Positions 10,476 to 31,209 of a stretch of 64,000 nucleotides of DNA are shown piece after piece. The translations under genes were made by a program, and so were the position numbers. Every line of letters starts with the position of its first letter. The stretch's first letter is position 1. The DNA is taken from the NCBI RefSeq assembly GCF_029867415.1, contig NC_081182.1:19689983-19753982 (forward strand), in the 5' to 3' direction. This stretch comes from Vicia villosa (taxonomy: Eukaryota > Streptophyta > Magnoliopsida > Fabales > Fabaceae). The notes below the pieces were generated by a model. It saw nothing but the letters and a program-made list of their open reading frames with translations. It was not told the DNA's origin and searched no databases.

Positions 10476-13400
10476 ATGCCTTCAACAAAGTATGAGATTG
10501 AAAAGTTCACCGGAGTGAATGATTTCGGTCTGTGGCGCTTGAAGATGAAAGCCCTACTGGTTCAGCAGGGTTGTTTGGAAGCGTTGAAGGGAGAGGCAGC
10601 CATGAATGCAGAATTGACGGCAGCGGAGAAGACAAATATGATCGAGAAAGCACACAACGCAATTTTGTTGAGCCTTGGTGATAAGGTTCTCCGGCAAGTA
10701 TCAAAGGAGACGACAGCATCAGGGTTATGGGTGAAACTTGAAAGTTTGTATATGACCAAATCGCTGGTAAATCGACTCTACCTGAAGCAAGCTTTGTATT
10801 CATTCAAGATGATTGAAGACAAAGTATTGGCTGAGCAATTGGATATGTTCAACAAGCTGATTCTTGATCTTGAAAATATTGATGTGAAGATCGATGATGA
10901 AGATCAAGCGCTGTTACTATTGTGTTCTTTGCCTCGATCACATGCTCACTTCAAAGAAACTCTCTTGTATGGAAGGGAGTCCCTGACGTTTGAAGAAGTT
11001 CAATCAGCCTTGTACTCTAAGGACTTGAACGAACGAAAGGAGCATAAACCTTCGACTGTTGGCGAAGGTTTGCCCGTTAAAGGAAAACTCTTACGAAAGG
11101 ATGGTAAGTTCGACAAGAAGAAAGGCAAAAGCCAGTCGAAGACTTACAGTGGCGAAGCATCTGGCATTCGATGCTACCATTGTAAGAAGGAGGGTCACAC
11201 AAGAAAGGTGTGCCCTGAACGCTTGAAATATCATGGAGGTAAGGATAATGGCAACGCTGCCATTGTTCAAGATGATTTCGAATCATCTGATGTTCTTGTG
11301 GTTTCAAGCAGTGACTCTAAGAAGGAGTGGATTATGGATTCAGGTTGCACTTGGCACATGACTCCAAACAAAGACTTGTTCGAGGAATTATGTGATCAAG
11401 ATGGTGGATCAGTATTGCTGGGAAACAACAAGGCTTGCAAGATTGCAGGTGTTGGATCTGTGAGATTCAAGCTCCATGATGAGTCAATAAGGTTGTTGAC
11501 TGAAGTCAGGTATGTTCCTGATTTGAAGAGAAATCTGCTTTCTCTTGGTGAATTCGACAAGAAAGGATATGTTTTCCAAGGAGAGAAAAGTATCCTAAGA
11601 GTCATGAAGGGTTCAAAGGAAGTCTTGAGAGGCGTGAAGAAACAAGGCTTGTATACCCTTGAGGCTGAAGTTGTAAGTGGTTCAACAAATGTTGCATCCA
11701 TGAAACCTTTGTCGAAAACAGAAATCTGGCACATGAGATTGGGCCATGTCAGTGAAAGGGGTCTGGTCGAATTAGGGAAACAAAATCTGCTTGGTGGAGA
11801 CAAAGTCGAAAAGCTGAAGTTTTGTGAACCCTGTGTACTTGGAAAATCTTGCAGAGTGAAGTTCAACAAAGGTAAACAAAGAACACATGGATCCCTTGAT
11901 TACATCCATGCTGATCTTTGGGGGCCTGCAAGGTGTCCATCACATTCAGGAGCAAGGTATTTTCTATCCATAGTAGATGATTATTCCAAAAAATTATGGG
12001 TATTCATCCAGAAGACTAAGGATGAAACTTTTAAGAATTTCAAAAGTTGGAAGACTCTGGTTGAAAATCAGACTGGCAGAAAGGTCAAGAGGTTGAGAAC
12101 CGACAATGGCCTTGAATTTTGCAATGAGGCATTCGACAGTTTTTGTGCTGCCTCTGGTATTGCAAGGCATAGAACTACTGCAGGTACTCCACAGCAAAAT
12201 GGTTTGGCTGAAAGGTTTAATCGAACTATTTTGGAGAGAGTCAGATGCATGTTTACTAGTGCGGGGTTAACGAAGGTGTTCTGGGCTGAGGCTGTTTCGA
12301 CAGCAACATATCTGATAAACAGATGTCCTTCGACAGCGTTAGATATGAAGACACCTGAAGAAGTTTGGTCGGGACATCCACCAGATCTCGACAAACTGAG
12401 AGTATTTGGCTGCGTAGCCTATGCTCACATTAGGCAAGACAAGGTCGAACCTAGAGCTCTGAAATGCATGTTCATGGGATACCCTGAAGGAGTCAAAGCT
12501 TATAGGCTATGGTGCCTAGAGCCAGGTCACAGGAGGTGTATCACCAGTCGAGATGTAGTTTTCAATGAAGCTGAAATGGCTTTTAAGAAAACTGATGATG
12601 TTGGTCGAAGTACAGAAACATCTGACGAAGAGCTGGAACATGTAGAGATTCCTGTTGAGGTGGAGCATGTTGATGCTGAATTGCATATCCCAGATGAAGT
12701 CGAAGAAGAAGCAGAAGATGCTGAAGTTGAGGAAACTGACGATGACTACCTATTGTCGAGAGATAGGTCGAGAAGAGTCATCAAGCCACCTCAGAGACTT
12801 GGATATGCAGATCTTATAGCTTATGCCTTAATCTCTGCAAGTGAGGTTCTAGACGAAGAACCTAGAGACTATAAGGAAGTTATGAGGAGTCGAAATAAGA
12901 CTGAATGGCTGAAGGCCATGGATGATGAGATGAAATCTCTTCATGATAATCATACTTGGGAACTGATCAAGAAACCTGTTGGGGCAAGGTTAGTCAGCTG
13001 TAAATGGATTTTCATAGTTAAGGAAGGAATTGAAGGAGTGACGTCGAAAAGATACAAGGCAAGGTTAGTTGCAAGGGGTTTCACTCACAAAGAAGGTGTC
13101 GACTTTAATGATGTGTTTTCTCCTGTTGTGAAGCATAGGTCCATTCGAATGTTGCTTGCCATGGTGGCACAGTTCGATCTTGAACTGGAACAGATGGATG
13201 TGAAGACTGCGTTCTTGTATGGTGATCTAGATGAAACGATCCTGATGAGGCAACCTGAAGGGTATGTCCAAAAGGGGAAGGAAGATTATGTGTGCAAGTT
13301 AAAGAGATCTTTGTATGGGCTGAAACAATCTCCTCGACAGTGGAATAGGAGATTCGACAAGTTCATGGCACGCATAAGTTTCATTAGAAGTCAGTTCGAC

Positions 13401-14438
13401 CACTGCGTTTACTTCAGATTTCGACCTGGTAATTCATTTGTTATTTTGTTGCTTTATGTGGATGATATTCTCATAGCAAGCAACAATGTCGAAGATGTGA
13501 TGAGGGTGAAGGCTGAACTCAATAAGGAGTTCGATATGAAGGATCTGGGAGCTGCTTCCAGGATTCTTGGAATTGACATTCGAAGAGATAGAAAAAAGTC
13601 GAAGTTATGCCTATCTCAAGAGGCATATCTACGGAAGATTCTTGAAAAGTTTGGTATGTCGAATTCGAAGCCAGTTGTGACTCCAACAAACCCTCAATTC
13701 AAGCTGAGTATTGATCAGTGTCCCAGTACTGATGTCGAAAGAGCCTATATGAATAGCATCCCATATGCTAATATAGTTGGTTCTTTGATGTATGCTATGG
13801 TCTGTACTAGACCCGACATAGCATACGCAGTAAGTCTTGTAAGCAGGTACATGGCGAATCCTGGAAAGGCTCACTGGCAAGCATTGAAGTGGATTTTAAG
13901 GTACATAAATGGGTCTCTGAATAGAGTCCTAATTTATGGTGGAGCCTTGGGTGAAGATAGTAAAGCAATAATAGAAGGATATGTCGACTCTGATTATGCA
14001 GGTTGTATGGATTCCAGAAAATCTATTTCTGGATATGTTTTCACTATGTTTGGCACTGCAATTAGTTGGAAAGCAACACTTCAGAAGGTTGTTGCTCTAT
14101 CAACCACTGAAGCGGAGTATATTGCCCTAACTGAAGCTGTGAAAGAAGCATTGTGGCTTGAAGGTTTTGCGAAGGAGCTGAAACTTCAAGGTCGAGGTAT
14201 CACTGTTAAATGTGATAGTCAAAGTGCAATACACCTGTCGAAGAATTCAGCCTATCATGAGCGAACTAAGCACATTGATGTGAGGCTGCATTTCGTCAGA
14301 GGAGTAATCGAGCGTGGAGAAGTCCAAGTGCTGAAGGTTTTGACTGAAGACAATGCTGCTGATATGATCACCAAGACATTGCCGAGTTGCAAGTTTTTCC
14401 ACTGTATGCAGTTGATAAAGCTGCATGAAGAAAGCTAG
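10476..14438 (+). CDS. Copia gag-pol polyprotein
   Basis: A single frame of 1320 codons from ATG 10476. The frame is also open upstream to an ATG at 10380 inside the LTR, but 10476 is the first start after the primer site and begins MPSTKYEIEKFTG, a normal copia gag start. Order of parts: UBN2-type gag; CCHC knuckle CYHCKKEGHTRKVC (about 11170-11212); protease WIMDSGCTWHM (about 11328); pre-integrase WHMRLGH (about 11730); integrase with DLWGP, a DNGLEF aspartate and GLAERFNRTI glutamate; RT with KARLVARGF, MDVKTAFLYGDL, SLYGLKQSPRQW and YVDD (about 13455); RNase H with DSDYAGC, STTEAEY and ERTKHIDVR. All catalytic residues I can check are present. It makes the capsid and enzymes for its own copying by reverse transcription. 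Confidence 0.95.
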   Translation: MPSTKYEIEKFTGVNDFGLWRLKMKALLVQQGCLEALKGEAAMNAELTAAEKTNMIEKAHNAILLSLGDKVLRQVSKETTASGLWVKLESLYMTKSLVNRLYLKQALYSFKMIEDKVLAEQLDMFNKLILDLENIDVKIDDEDQALLLLCSLPRSHAHFKETLLYGRESLTFEEVQSALYSKDLNERKEHKPSTVGEGLPVKGKLLRKDGKFDKKKGKSQSKTYSGEASGIRCYHCKKEGHTRKVCPERLKYHGGKDNGNAAIVQDDFESSDVLVVSSSDSKKEWIMDSGCTWHMTPNKDLFEELCDQDGGSVLLGNNKACKIAGVGSVRFKLHDESIRLLTEVRYVPDLKRNLLSLGEFDKKGYVFQGEKSILRVMKGSKEVLRGVKKQGLYTLEAEVVSGSTNVASMKPLSKTEIWHMRLGHVSERGLVELGKQNLLGGDKVEKLKFCEPCVLGKSCRVKFNKGKQRTHGSLDYIHADLWGPARCPSHSGARYFLSIVDDYSKKLWVFIQKTKDETFKNFKSWKTLVENQTGRKVKRLRTDNGLEFCNEAFDSFCAASGIARHRTTAGTPQQNGLAERFNRTILERVRCMFTSAGLTKVFWAEAVSTATYLINRCPSTALDMKTPEEVWSGHPPDLDKLRVFGCVAYAHIRQDKVEPRALKCMFMGYPEGVKAYRLWCLEPGHRRCITSRDVVFNEAEMAFKKTDDVGRSTETSDEELEHVEIPVEVEHVDAELHIPDEVEEEAEDAEVEETDDDYLLSRDRSRRVIKPPQRLGYADLIAYALISASEVLDEEPRDYKEVMRSRNKTEWLKAMDDEMKSLHDNHTWELIKKPVGARLVSCKWIFIVKEGIEGVTSKRYKARLVARGFTHKEGVDFNDVFSPVVKHRSIRMLLAMVAQFDLELEQMDVKTAFLYGDLDETILMRQPEGYVQKGKEDYVCKLKRSLYGLKQSPRQWNRRFDKFMARISFIRSQFDHCVYFRFRPGNSFVILLLYVDDILIASNNVEDVMRVKAELNKEFDMKDLGAASRILGIDIRRDRKKSKLCLSQEAYLRKILEKFGMSNSKPVVTPTNPQFKLSIDQCPSTDVERAYMNSIPYANIVGSLMYAMVCTRPDIAYAVSLVSRYMANPGKAHWQALKWILRYINGSLNRVLIYGGALGEDSKAIIEGYVDSDYAGCMDSRKSISGYVFTMFGTAISWKATLQKVVALSTTEAEYIALTEAVKEALWLEGFAKELKLQGRGITVKCDSQSAIHLSKNSAYHERTKHIDVRLHFVRGVIERGEVQVLKVLTEDNAADMITKTLPSCKFFHCMQLIKLHEES

Positions 14439-14468
14439 TTTGTTCCTTGACGTTGTAGAGTTAGGTCC

Positions 14469-14480
14469 AAGGTGGAGATT
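14469..14480 (+). other. Polypurine tract of the young copia
   Basis: AAGGTGGAGATT lies immediately before the TG of the 3' LTR. Confidence 0.7.
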
Positions 14481-14979
14481 TGTGAGATATTGGATCGAAC
14501 TCTAGTATTGTCGAAGGGTAGCTTCTTGGTTCGACAGTTCGACAGAGTTAAGCATGAAGTCGAAGGATTGTTCACATGCTGGTGTCGAAGTGTGCATGCT
14601 GTAGTCGAAGATGGGTCTAGCATGCAGATGTCGAAGATGCTAGGGTTGTTAGCATGTTAAATTAGGTTTTAGTGTTTAAACCCTAATTTGTTAAGTTAGC
14701 TTGTTTATTAAGTTGGCTTGTGTAATGGGCCTTGCTGAAAAAGCCCATTAGTTAGTATGTTAGGTTTTATTATAAATAGCATACTAGTCTCTCATCATTA
14801 CTAAGCTGCAAATCCTAATTTAGGGTGAGAGAGGTTATTTGTTATTCTTGTAAACTTGTAATCTTGTTTTAAGAGAAAGTGAAAGAATAGCAGTTATAAC
14901 CAATTCTTGTGTTCCTCTTCTTCCTTGTCCTTTATTCTTCCTTGTTTTATACTTTGTTCTTGGCATTGAATTCACAACA
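14481..14979 (+). repeat. 3' LTR of the young copia
   Basis: 499 bp, identical to the 5' LTR except for one base. Followed by the second AGGAC target copy. Confidence 0.95.
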
Positions 14980-14984
14980 AGGAC

Positions 14985-16550
14985 AACTAATGATAATTCA
15001 AGCACAATACTTTAACGGTTAAAGACACAAACCTAAGTATTATAGTTTAATGAACTTGACTATCCGAAAAAGCAAACAAAGTGGAAATAATCTAAAGCTA
15101 TAAGTGATCTCAAGCAGTGTCAACTCAAAAGATTGTATCTGACAAAGGGCTTGTAAAAAAGGAGTTAATCTCCTAATTTAGTAAGTGAGCAAAATTATGT
15201 AAGTAAAGGGACTTTTCTGTAAAAGTATAAAGCTATAAACACATACTATAACTTATTTTCAAATGCTTTATCACAAGAAAACACTTTGAAAAACATATGG
15301 AAGTTGTATCCGATGAATCAGTTGCAACCAAAATAGCCATGGGCAAAATTTTGACTTTTCTAATCGGTTAGATCAAATAGTCAATCGATTAGAAATGCAC
15401 CAACATGAGGCCCTAACTAGTTTGAATGCACCTTGACTCTATACAACGACTATATACCTTAAACTTTCAATTTGAGAACTTATAATCGATTAGTTTTTAA
15501 TATCTAATCGATTAGCATTTTTGTCCAATCGATTAGCTAATAGTAAAAATAGTTAAATGCAAATTCTATTTTGGGCACACCTCCTGCCAACAAATAGATG
15601 CCTCATTTCTCATTTCAAATCATCCAGAATCGTGTTATGACACTTCCATCTCTCACACTTTCTCTCTCTAATGTTTTATTTAACTTTATCTCACTAGATG
15701 TTATAGCCAAATGATTTTGTGAGAAAAGTTCCTTTATGAGTGAGGATAATGTTGTAATTCTAAAAAGGGTATAATTGTAAAATTGACCAAAGAAATATTT
15801 TGTATACTCCTTGGTTGAATACTGTCGAATTAGGGATTATTTGTGGTTCAAATCTAAACCCGATAAAAGCTTAGATTTGGGGATTGTGTGATCAATCCTA
15901 GGTTTTGGTTGAAGATTAGTCATTGTTTAAATCTTCATTGACTCTTGGTTAGCTTAGTCAAAACCAAGATAGGTTGAAGATTAGTTTGGTATTAAAATCT
16001 GCATAGGTTAGAGATTATTCCGTTTAAAATCGCGTAGGTTCTTTGGTTTGTCATGGTAAAACCAAAGGTATTGAGCTCAAATATTTTGGAACTTGAAGAC
16101 GTACCGCTCCAAGGTCTGTGTTCGTGGGAAGGAGACTAACAGCTTCAATGCACTATTGAGAAGGAAGATTAACCACTTCATTCTCAACAATATATCAAAG
16201 AAAAGGCACAAACGCCCATATTTATCATCTTGTAATATTTGGTTGAAGATCAACGATCTTTTATTTGTATAAAGGGGTTCGTGATCCTTTTTTACTAAAA
16301 GCTCTCAACTATTATTGGAAACTCTCAACACTAATTCTTGAGGACAGGACTAAGTCGTTTTTTACTGAACGTGTATCATTCTTGGTGTTCTTCTTCTCTT
16401 AATTATTCAATTTATGCAATTTACCTTCCGCTGCCTAGTTTTTTGAAAATGTTTTTAAACTCTGATTTAACTTGCCAAAAACTTTCAAAACCAAAATTTT
16501 TCAAACTACACAATTCACCCTCTCTTGTGTGTGAAGTCTCAAGTCAAACA
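14985..16550 (+). repeat. 3' LTR of the outer element, second segment
   Basis: Resumes exactly where 9951 broke off and runs parallel to 4937-6511 of the left LTR, ending TCAAGTCAAACA. It has the same TAATCGATTA palindromes near 15360-15540 and the same pyrimidine-rich leader after CAACAAATAG. Confidence 0.85.
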
Positions 16551-16555
16551 TAATA

Positions 16556-16785
16556 ACAATTGGATGTGTCCATCCTTTGATGACTACCTTCCATGTTTTG
16601 TTGTACATGAATTTGATGAAAGCTATCATGCGCACATTTCAATAGTCATATTTTGTGCATCTAGAATAGGTGGCCGGCAAACAGATTCTCCTTCTTAGTC
16701 TTTATCCATTTGAACAGAACTCGTAAGTTCCTTGGAGCTCACCCATGTAGGTCAGGATGCCTACTCTGATGACAATTGAAATTAT
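16556..16785 (-). pseudogene. Decayed copia gag, N-terminal part, with primer site
   Basis: On the minus strand it reads CRPPILDA, then after a frameshift RMIAFIKFMYNKTWKVVI and KGWTHPI, the standard start of a copia gag. The protein is cut where the outer LTR element begins, and continues at 4858 downwards (TQSLNPEVDWSKDEDD). Near 16770-16782 the plus strand reads CTCTGATGACAA, close to the reverse complement of the usual tRNA-Met primer site. The old element's 5' LTR should therefore start just to the right. Confidence 0.75.
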
Positions 16786-17954
16786 GTTCACTTTCTGAAA
16801 AGATGTATGCAACGACGAATCAAGTGGCTTGAATACTATTATGGTTGATAAAGTAGATAATTCCACCTCTGTAGCATTACCAACCGTCTAGATCAATCAG
16901 ACGACTGACCGCGATTTACATCACATTCACCACTTTTGGTTAAAAGTGCTCCCACTATATAAGGGAAAACATGTCATTCGCAGATATTCAAATTCATTCT
17001 CACTCTAACATCACTTTTCATTCTCTCACTAACTTAGGCGTTAAAGTGCTAATCTTGCAAATCAGTCTCATCTCCACCGTATCAGAAGACCAAGACCGTC
17101 GTGCGAAGCACTGTTTCATCATTCATTGAACAACTCTGGTTCCACAACAAAATTAATTAAAAGAGGTGTTTCTCTATCCTCGTCTAAACACATGTGTTTC
17201 TTTATCCTCGTCTAAAGCAGATAATTCTACCTCTAAAGGATTACTAACTGTCCAGATCAACCTAATGGTTGACTATGATCCTGTCTTCACTCTCCGCGTT
17301 CGATTTCAACCACTCCCATTGTATAAGAGGAAATACGCATCATTCTCAAGCATTCACGTCTATTTTTCACTTTCATATTACTTTTCACTCTTCCATTAAT
17401 TTGAATGTTAGAATGTTAACTTTTCAAGTCAACTCTCTCTCTCCATCACACTGAAAATTCACAGTTACTGTAATGAAACGCTGCTTCACCGTTTTTCGAG
17501 AAACTTTACTTTCGCAACGATAACATAAATTATACAATTTCTTTCTATAGAATAATATTGAAGGGAATAAATAAATGATAAATTTAGAATTTGACAAAAA
17601 AGTTAAAAGCTTGTGATTTTTCATTTTTATAAGGTAGAAAGGAGAATGTAATTATGTATTGTAAATTTTATAGGAAGTAAAATACTAATTAAGTAAAAGT
17701 GAAATTTGAGAGCATTCCATATATCATTTTATAAGTATATTTGATTGATTATTCCATTTGTATCAAAACAAGCAACAAAATATTCATCTTGTCTTGTTCT
17801 TTTCTTCTTTCCCACACACAATTCAAGTTCAAATTTTCCACAAAATATTCATCAAAATGCATTCTCAATTTGACACTTCTCTCTGTCTCAATCACAGCAC
17901 ACTCAATTTATCATCATATACATCTCAACAATCGTTGAGGGGCTAAGAAAGATA
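16786..17954. repeat. Two decayed LTR-like copies, then TIC236 upstream region
   Basis: Two related segments in the same direction, 16853-17060 and 17217-17440, both start GATAATTC(C/T)ACCTCT. Both contain a TATA-like CTATATAAGGG or GTATAAGAGG, followed by a CATCATTCTCAAGC-type leader. This is LTR promoter architecture. Between them GTTTCTCTATCCTCGTCTAAA is repeated in tandem with small changes (about 17166-17215). The last 400 bases before 17955 are AT-rich and presumably hold the TIC236 promoter and 5' UTR. No gene is seen. Confidence 0.5.
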
Positions 17955-28076
<10,122 letters not shown>

Positions 28077-28385
28077 GACTTGTTGCTCTCACCTTAGGTT
28101 TAGGTATATGAAACTTGCTCCTTCCCTTTAAAGGAAAGGGTGGATGTAAACTACAAAGTAGATAACTATGTATCATTCTTTTGCTCAGATTGAGCTTGTT
28201 AATAGGATAGATAATGGATATATAAATCATTTGAGTAGGGGTCTGGAAATTTCTGAAATAACTCGATGAATAAGAGATGTCATTCAAAATTTCGGTCTTC
28301 AAAGAACATAAATGTTAACATGAATTTTTTTCACCTCGCAAAGGTTACTTACTACATGAATACAATAAGAACAAAATTTGAGTTT
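28077..28385. other. Convergent 3' spacer between TIC236 and PPD5
   Basis: 309 bp shared by the 3' UTRs of two genes that converge here. AT-rich; no ORF or repeat of note. Confidence 0.6.
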
Positions 28386-30527
28386 TCACCAAAATCTCCA
28401 GGGATCTTTGAAAGGAGGAACATAATTTTCCGTTGGACTGACAAGGCGGAACGAACTCACTGTCTGTTGAAATAAAGGCCCCATCTGCATAAAAAAATTA
28501 TTAGAATCATTTAGACGAGTGTAATATGTAAATGAGCACATGCTCAAACACCGTGTAAAAGGAAGAGAGTATGTACTTTTTTCCATTGCGGGCTGAGGGT
28601 TGAAGCGCTGATCGAGTACAGATAACCTGAAATCAATGACAATTAATAACAGTTGATACTTGATGTGAGATAATGCATGTTTGCAATACTACAGTAGCAA
28701 TAATTTGAGAGTCAATACCATCTCGTTCTGCTGTTGAAGCGAGATAATGCCGGTAAATTCCCGATTCTTCAGACTGTACAAAACCATCATTCACAAGTCC
28801 AAAGTAATAATCATAATCACATACACCAGAACTATCCCACAAAGAAAATAAAAATACACCAAGAGGGAATACTTACCATTGTATTAGGCGATTTACGGAT
28901 AAGGTATTCATAGTACCAATAAGGTTCACCATTAATCTGTGAGAAGACAGATAAACTCAACAGTGCATACATTTGATCTAGAATATGTAAATGCGTCAAA
29001 ATTTTCAATCTCATATCAAATTCATTTAATGAACAATCATATATCTATACGATACAACATGCTCATTGTCGATGTGGTGGAAACCAATAAGTATGAAATA
29101 ACAATGATGTTTAAAGCTTACTTCATCAGTATGTGCGTCGAGGACTGAACTCTCAGCGGAGCGCTCAGTTGAAGTAACTCGCTGCAAAATATTGTAAATA
29201 ATATCAAAAACAAGTTGGAAGGATTTTCATTACAGATCACAGACAAAGCACCTTTCAGCAACATAAAGCATTTCAAATACGAAATTTCAACAGTTAAGAA
29301 TAGTACGAGCGAAAATCTATGAAAAAGGAGCAACAAGCTACCAGTGAAGATTTGTCAGCTAAAACTGAATCAGCAACATCTTTTGCAGTCCATTTGCTCT
29401 TATCCTTCAAGTTTATAAGGCTTGCATTTGGAGGGCCTATCTGAATTTAATGCCAAAAATAACTGATAAAGCATTGAACGAATACATATAATTTGATGCA
29501 ACAAGTTTGAGGTTAAGGAAATACCGTGACGGAAATGATGAGGTTGTCAAAGATATCAACACGTTCAGACACAATTCGCAGCCGTGCATTAGCTGTATGG
29601 AATTTACAGAGAAATTTATATCGAGAAAAAGGGAAACTAAACTACATAACAATCAACCAAAATCATTATGCAGAAAATCAGTACTGTGATAATGCTAAGA
29701 AGTTTGCAACAAAACACAATCTCAATTCTGAAATTCTTTTATAAGATAAACTTTTTCCATTAAAAGGAAGAGAAGGAAACTTACGAGAAAGTGGTGCGGC
29801 TGATGAATATCGTTCTGGCTTTCGGGATTCTACCCTTTAAATATATGGAAAGAGTTAGCTTTTCCTATAACAGTATATGAAAAATTGCAGGCAAAAAATG
29901 GAGTTGTAAACCAATTACTTCAATTATAGTTCCATTAACACATACTCATGCCACACACTATTATAATCTTTTTTTAGATACATTGAGTAACGGTGTACTC
30001 AGTTTATAATTGAGATCGAATACATCAGTTATTCAATGAATCTGAATATGTAAGTAGTATAGTTGGCAAAGATACCATTTGAAGACAAATTTTTTAGAAG
30101 GAAGCTCAACAGGGTAAAGATAAGAATAGGCATTGACTTCATCTGTAAAGGAAGCCATTTTAGGGTCTTGTTGTTCTTCTTCAGCATGAGTAGCTGCAAG
30201 ACATAATATGAAAGAATTATGATAATAAAACAAACGTGTCTCAAATCTAGCAGAAAATGCAAGAGAGATACCAGACAATGGAAGGCATGTTAGAGATAGT
30301 GAAGTGAGGCCTAACAGCATCAAATCCCTTCTGGTTTGCGAAGTGGGTCTTAGAGAAGAAGTTGAAAGGTCGCTTTTTTGGTCGGATTTGTTTTGGTTAA
30401 GGATTACTAACTTTGAAGTGTTATTATTGTTGTTGTTGTGGTTGTTCCTGAAGATAAGGTTGTTGTTGGGGAGAATAAGGTTGTTGTTGGAGGGACAGGG
30501 AGAGAGACATAGAGAGTGTAAAACCAT
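28386..30527 (-). CDS. PPD5: PPD5, PsbP-domain protein of the thylakoid lumen
   Basis: Ten exons, in minus-strand order: 30527-30272, 30193-30076, 29834-29785, 29592-29525, 29440-29342, 29181-29122, 28936-28877, 28773-28719, 28626-28577, 28484-28386. They total 915 nt (304 aa, TGA stop). Residues 1-60 are an Asn/Ser-rich chloroplast transit peptide with a run of six Asn. TRRDL at about 65-69 followed by a hydrophobic stretch and ATHA at about 87-90 is a twin-arginine lumen signal with its cleavage site. The rest is a Mog1/PsbP/DUF1795 domain, including VFKWVESRKPERYS, GEPYWYYEYLIRKSP, RHYLASTAERDGYLY and the end YVPPFKDPWRFW. This matches the PPD5 subfamily (At5g11450). PPD5 is not a core PsbP subunit; its biochemical role is unsettled. 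Confidence 0.92.
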
Positions 30528-30802
30528 TGCTGCTCAACACTGCAACTCTTCGAATTCGATCACCCTCTTCTATAACATTATCCTACAACTTTTAAAGTTA
30601 AATTCAGTATTTACCCCAACAAAGTCGCATGTGATATAATCAATCTCTTTCCTATGCTTTTTCTATGGTTTCTATCTATGTAAGATTCTTTTAATAAAAG
30701 CTTTAATGTGTGAAAACAAAGTATAATGAGGGAATTATGTAATGTTAGCACTATTTTTAATATTAAAAGTAAAATTTAAAAATTATAATTAGTTGGATTG
30801 AG

Positions 30803-30805
<3 letters not shown>
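30528..30805. other. PPD5 upstream region
   Basis: About 280 bp before the AT run, expected to hold the PPD5 promoter and 5' UTR. I cannot assign single elements. Confidence 0.4.

Positions 30806-30868
<63 letters not shown>
30806..30868. repeat. AT microsatellite
   Basis: About 31 AT repeats, abutting the MITE on its right. Confidence 0.95.
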
Positions 30869-30873
<5 letters not shown>

Positions 30874-31100
30874 GGATATTCTTACTTCAAGAATAAGTTA
30901 TTATAACTTATCTCACATTTTGATAATTAATTCTTTTCAATCTAATGGTTAAAAATAATAAATAATTAAATGTGGATAGAGAAAACTATTAGTTATTATT
31001 TTCAACCATTATATTGAGAATAATTAATGGTCAAGAACTCAAAATGTGAAGTAAGTTATAATAATTTAATCTTGGAGTAAAAATATCTTTCCTCATATAT
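30869..31100. mobile_element. MITE with long terminal inverted repeats
   Basis: The left arm (GATATTCTTACTTCAAGAAT, then AAGTTATTATAACTTAT and CTCACATTTTGA) is repeated inverted on the right (TCAAAATGTGAAGTAAG, TTATAATAATTTAATCTTGG, AGTAAAAATATC). The arms are roughly 90 bp each with few mismatches and the centre is short, so the whole copy folds into a hairpin. No coding content. Its AT-rich flanks hide the target duplication, so the superfamily is not assigned. Confidence 0.75.
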
Positions 31101-31209
31101 ATAAATATATATTCTATCATATCTATATTATTATAACCGATGTGAGATTTATATACAAATATAAATATATATTATTTAATAAATATATATTTTATCATAC
31201 CCCGTTGTC

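Larger units (their letters stand above)
9952..14979 (+). mobile_element. Intact young Ty1/copia retrotransposon
   Basis: A 5028-bp element with two 499-bp LTRs (TGTGAGATATTGG...CACAACA). By eye the LTRs differ at a single base: the G at about 10269 is A at about 14798. The 5-bp duplication AGGAC flanks it at 9947-9951 and 14980-14984. One long gag-pol frame fills the interior with all expected domains in copia order (gag, protease, integrase, RT, RNase H). Nothing in the sequence shows a disabling lesion, so it could be autonomous; transcription and activity cannot be judged here. Confidence 0.95.
4864..16550 (+). mobile_element. Non-autonomous LTR retrotransposon carrying a nested copia
   Basis: Two direct repeats of about 1.64 kb, each starting TGTGGAACC and ending in CAACA or CAAACA, flank an internal region of about 3.4 kb. 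After the left LTR comes TGGCATCAGAGCC, matching the usual initiator-Met primer binding site with one change. Before the right LTR there is a polypurine GGGGGAGAA. Flanking bases are CAATA on the left and TAATA on the right, a 4/5 match for a target duplication. The internal part keeps only gag remnants and a late ORF; I see no protease, integrase or RT. The right LTR is interrupted by the young copia at 9952-14979. It inserted into the minus-strand gag whose halves flank it. Confidence 0.85.

Noticed and set aside
11396..11869. 157-codon minus-strand ORF in the copia
   Set aside because: Antisense shadow of the intact gag-pol frame.
14472..14660. 62-codon ORF repeated at 9850-10131 and 14472-14660
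   Set aside because: Both are the same LTR sequence read in one frame; it ends inside the LTR and looks accidental.
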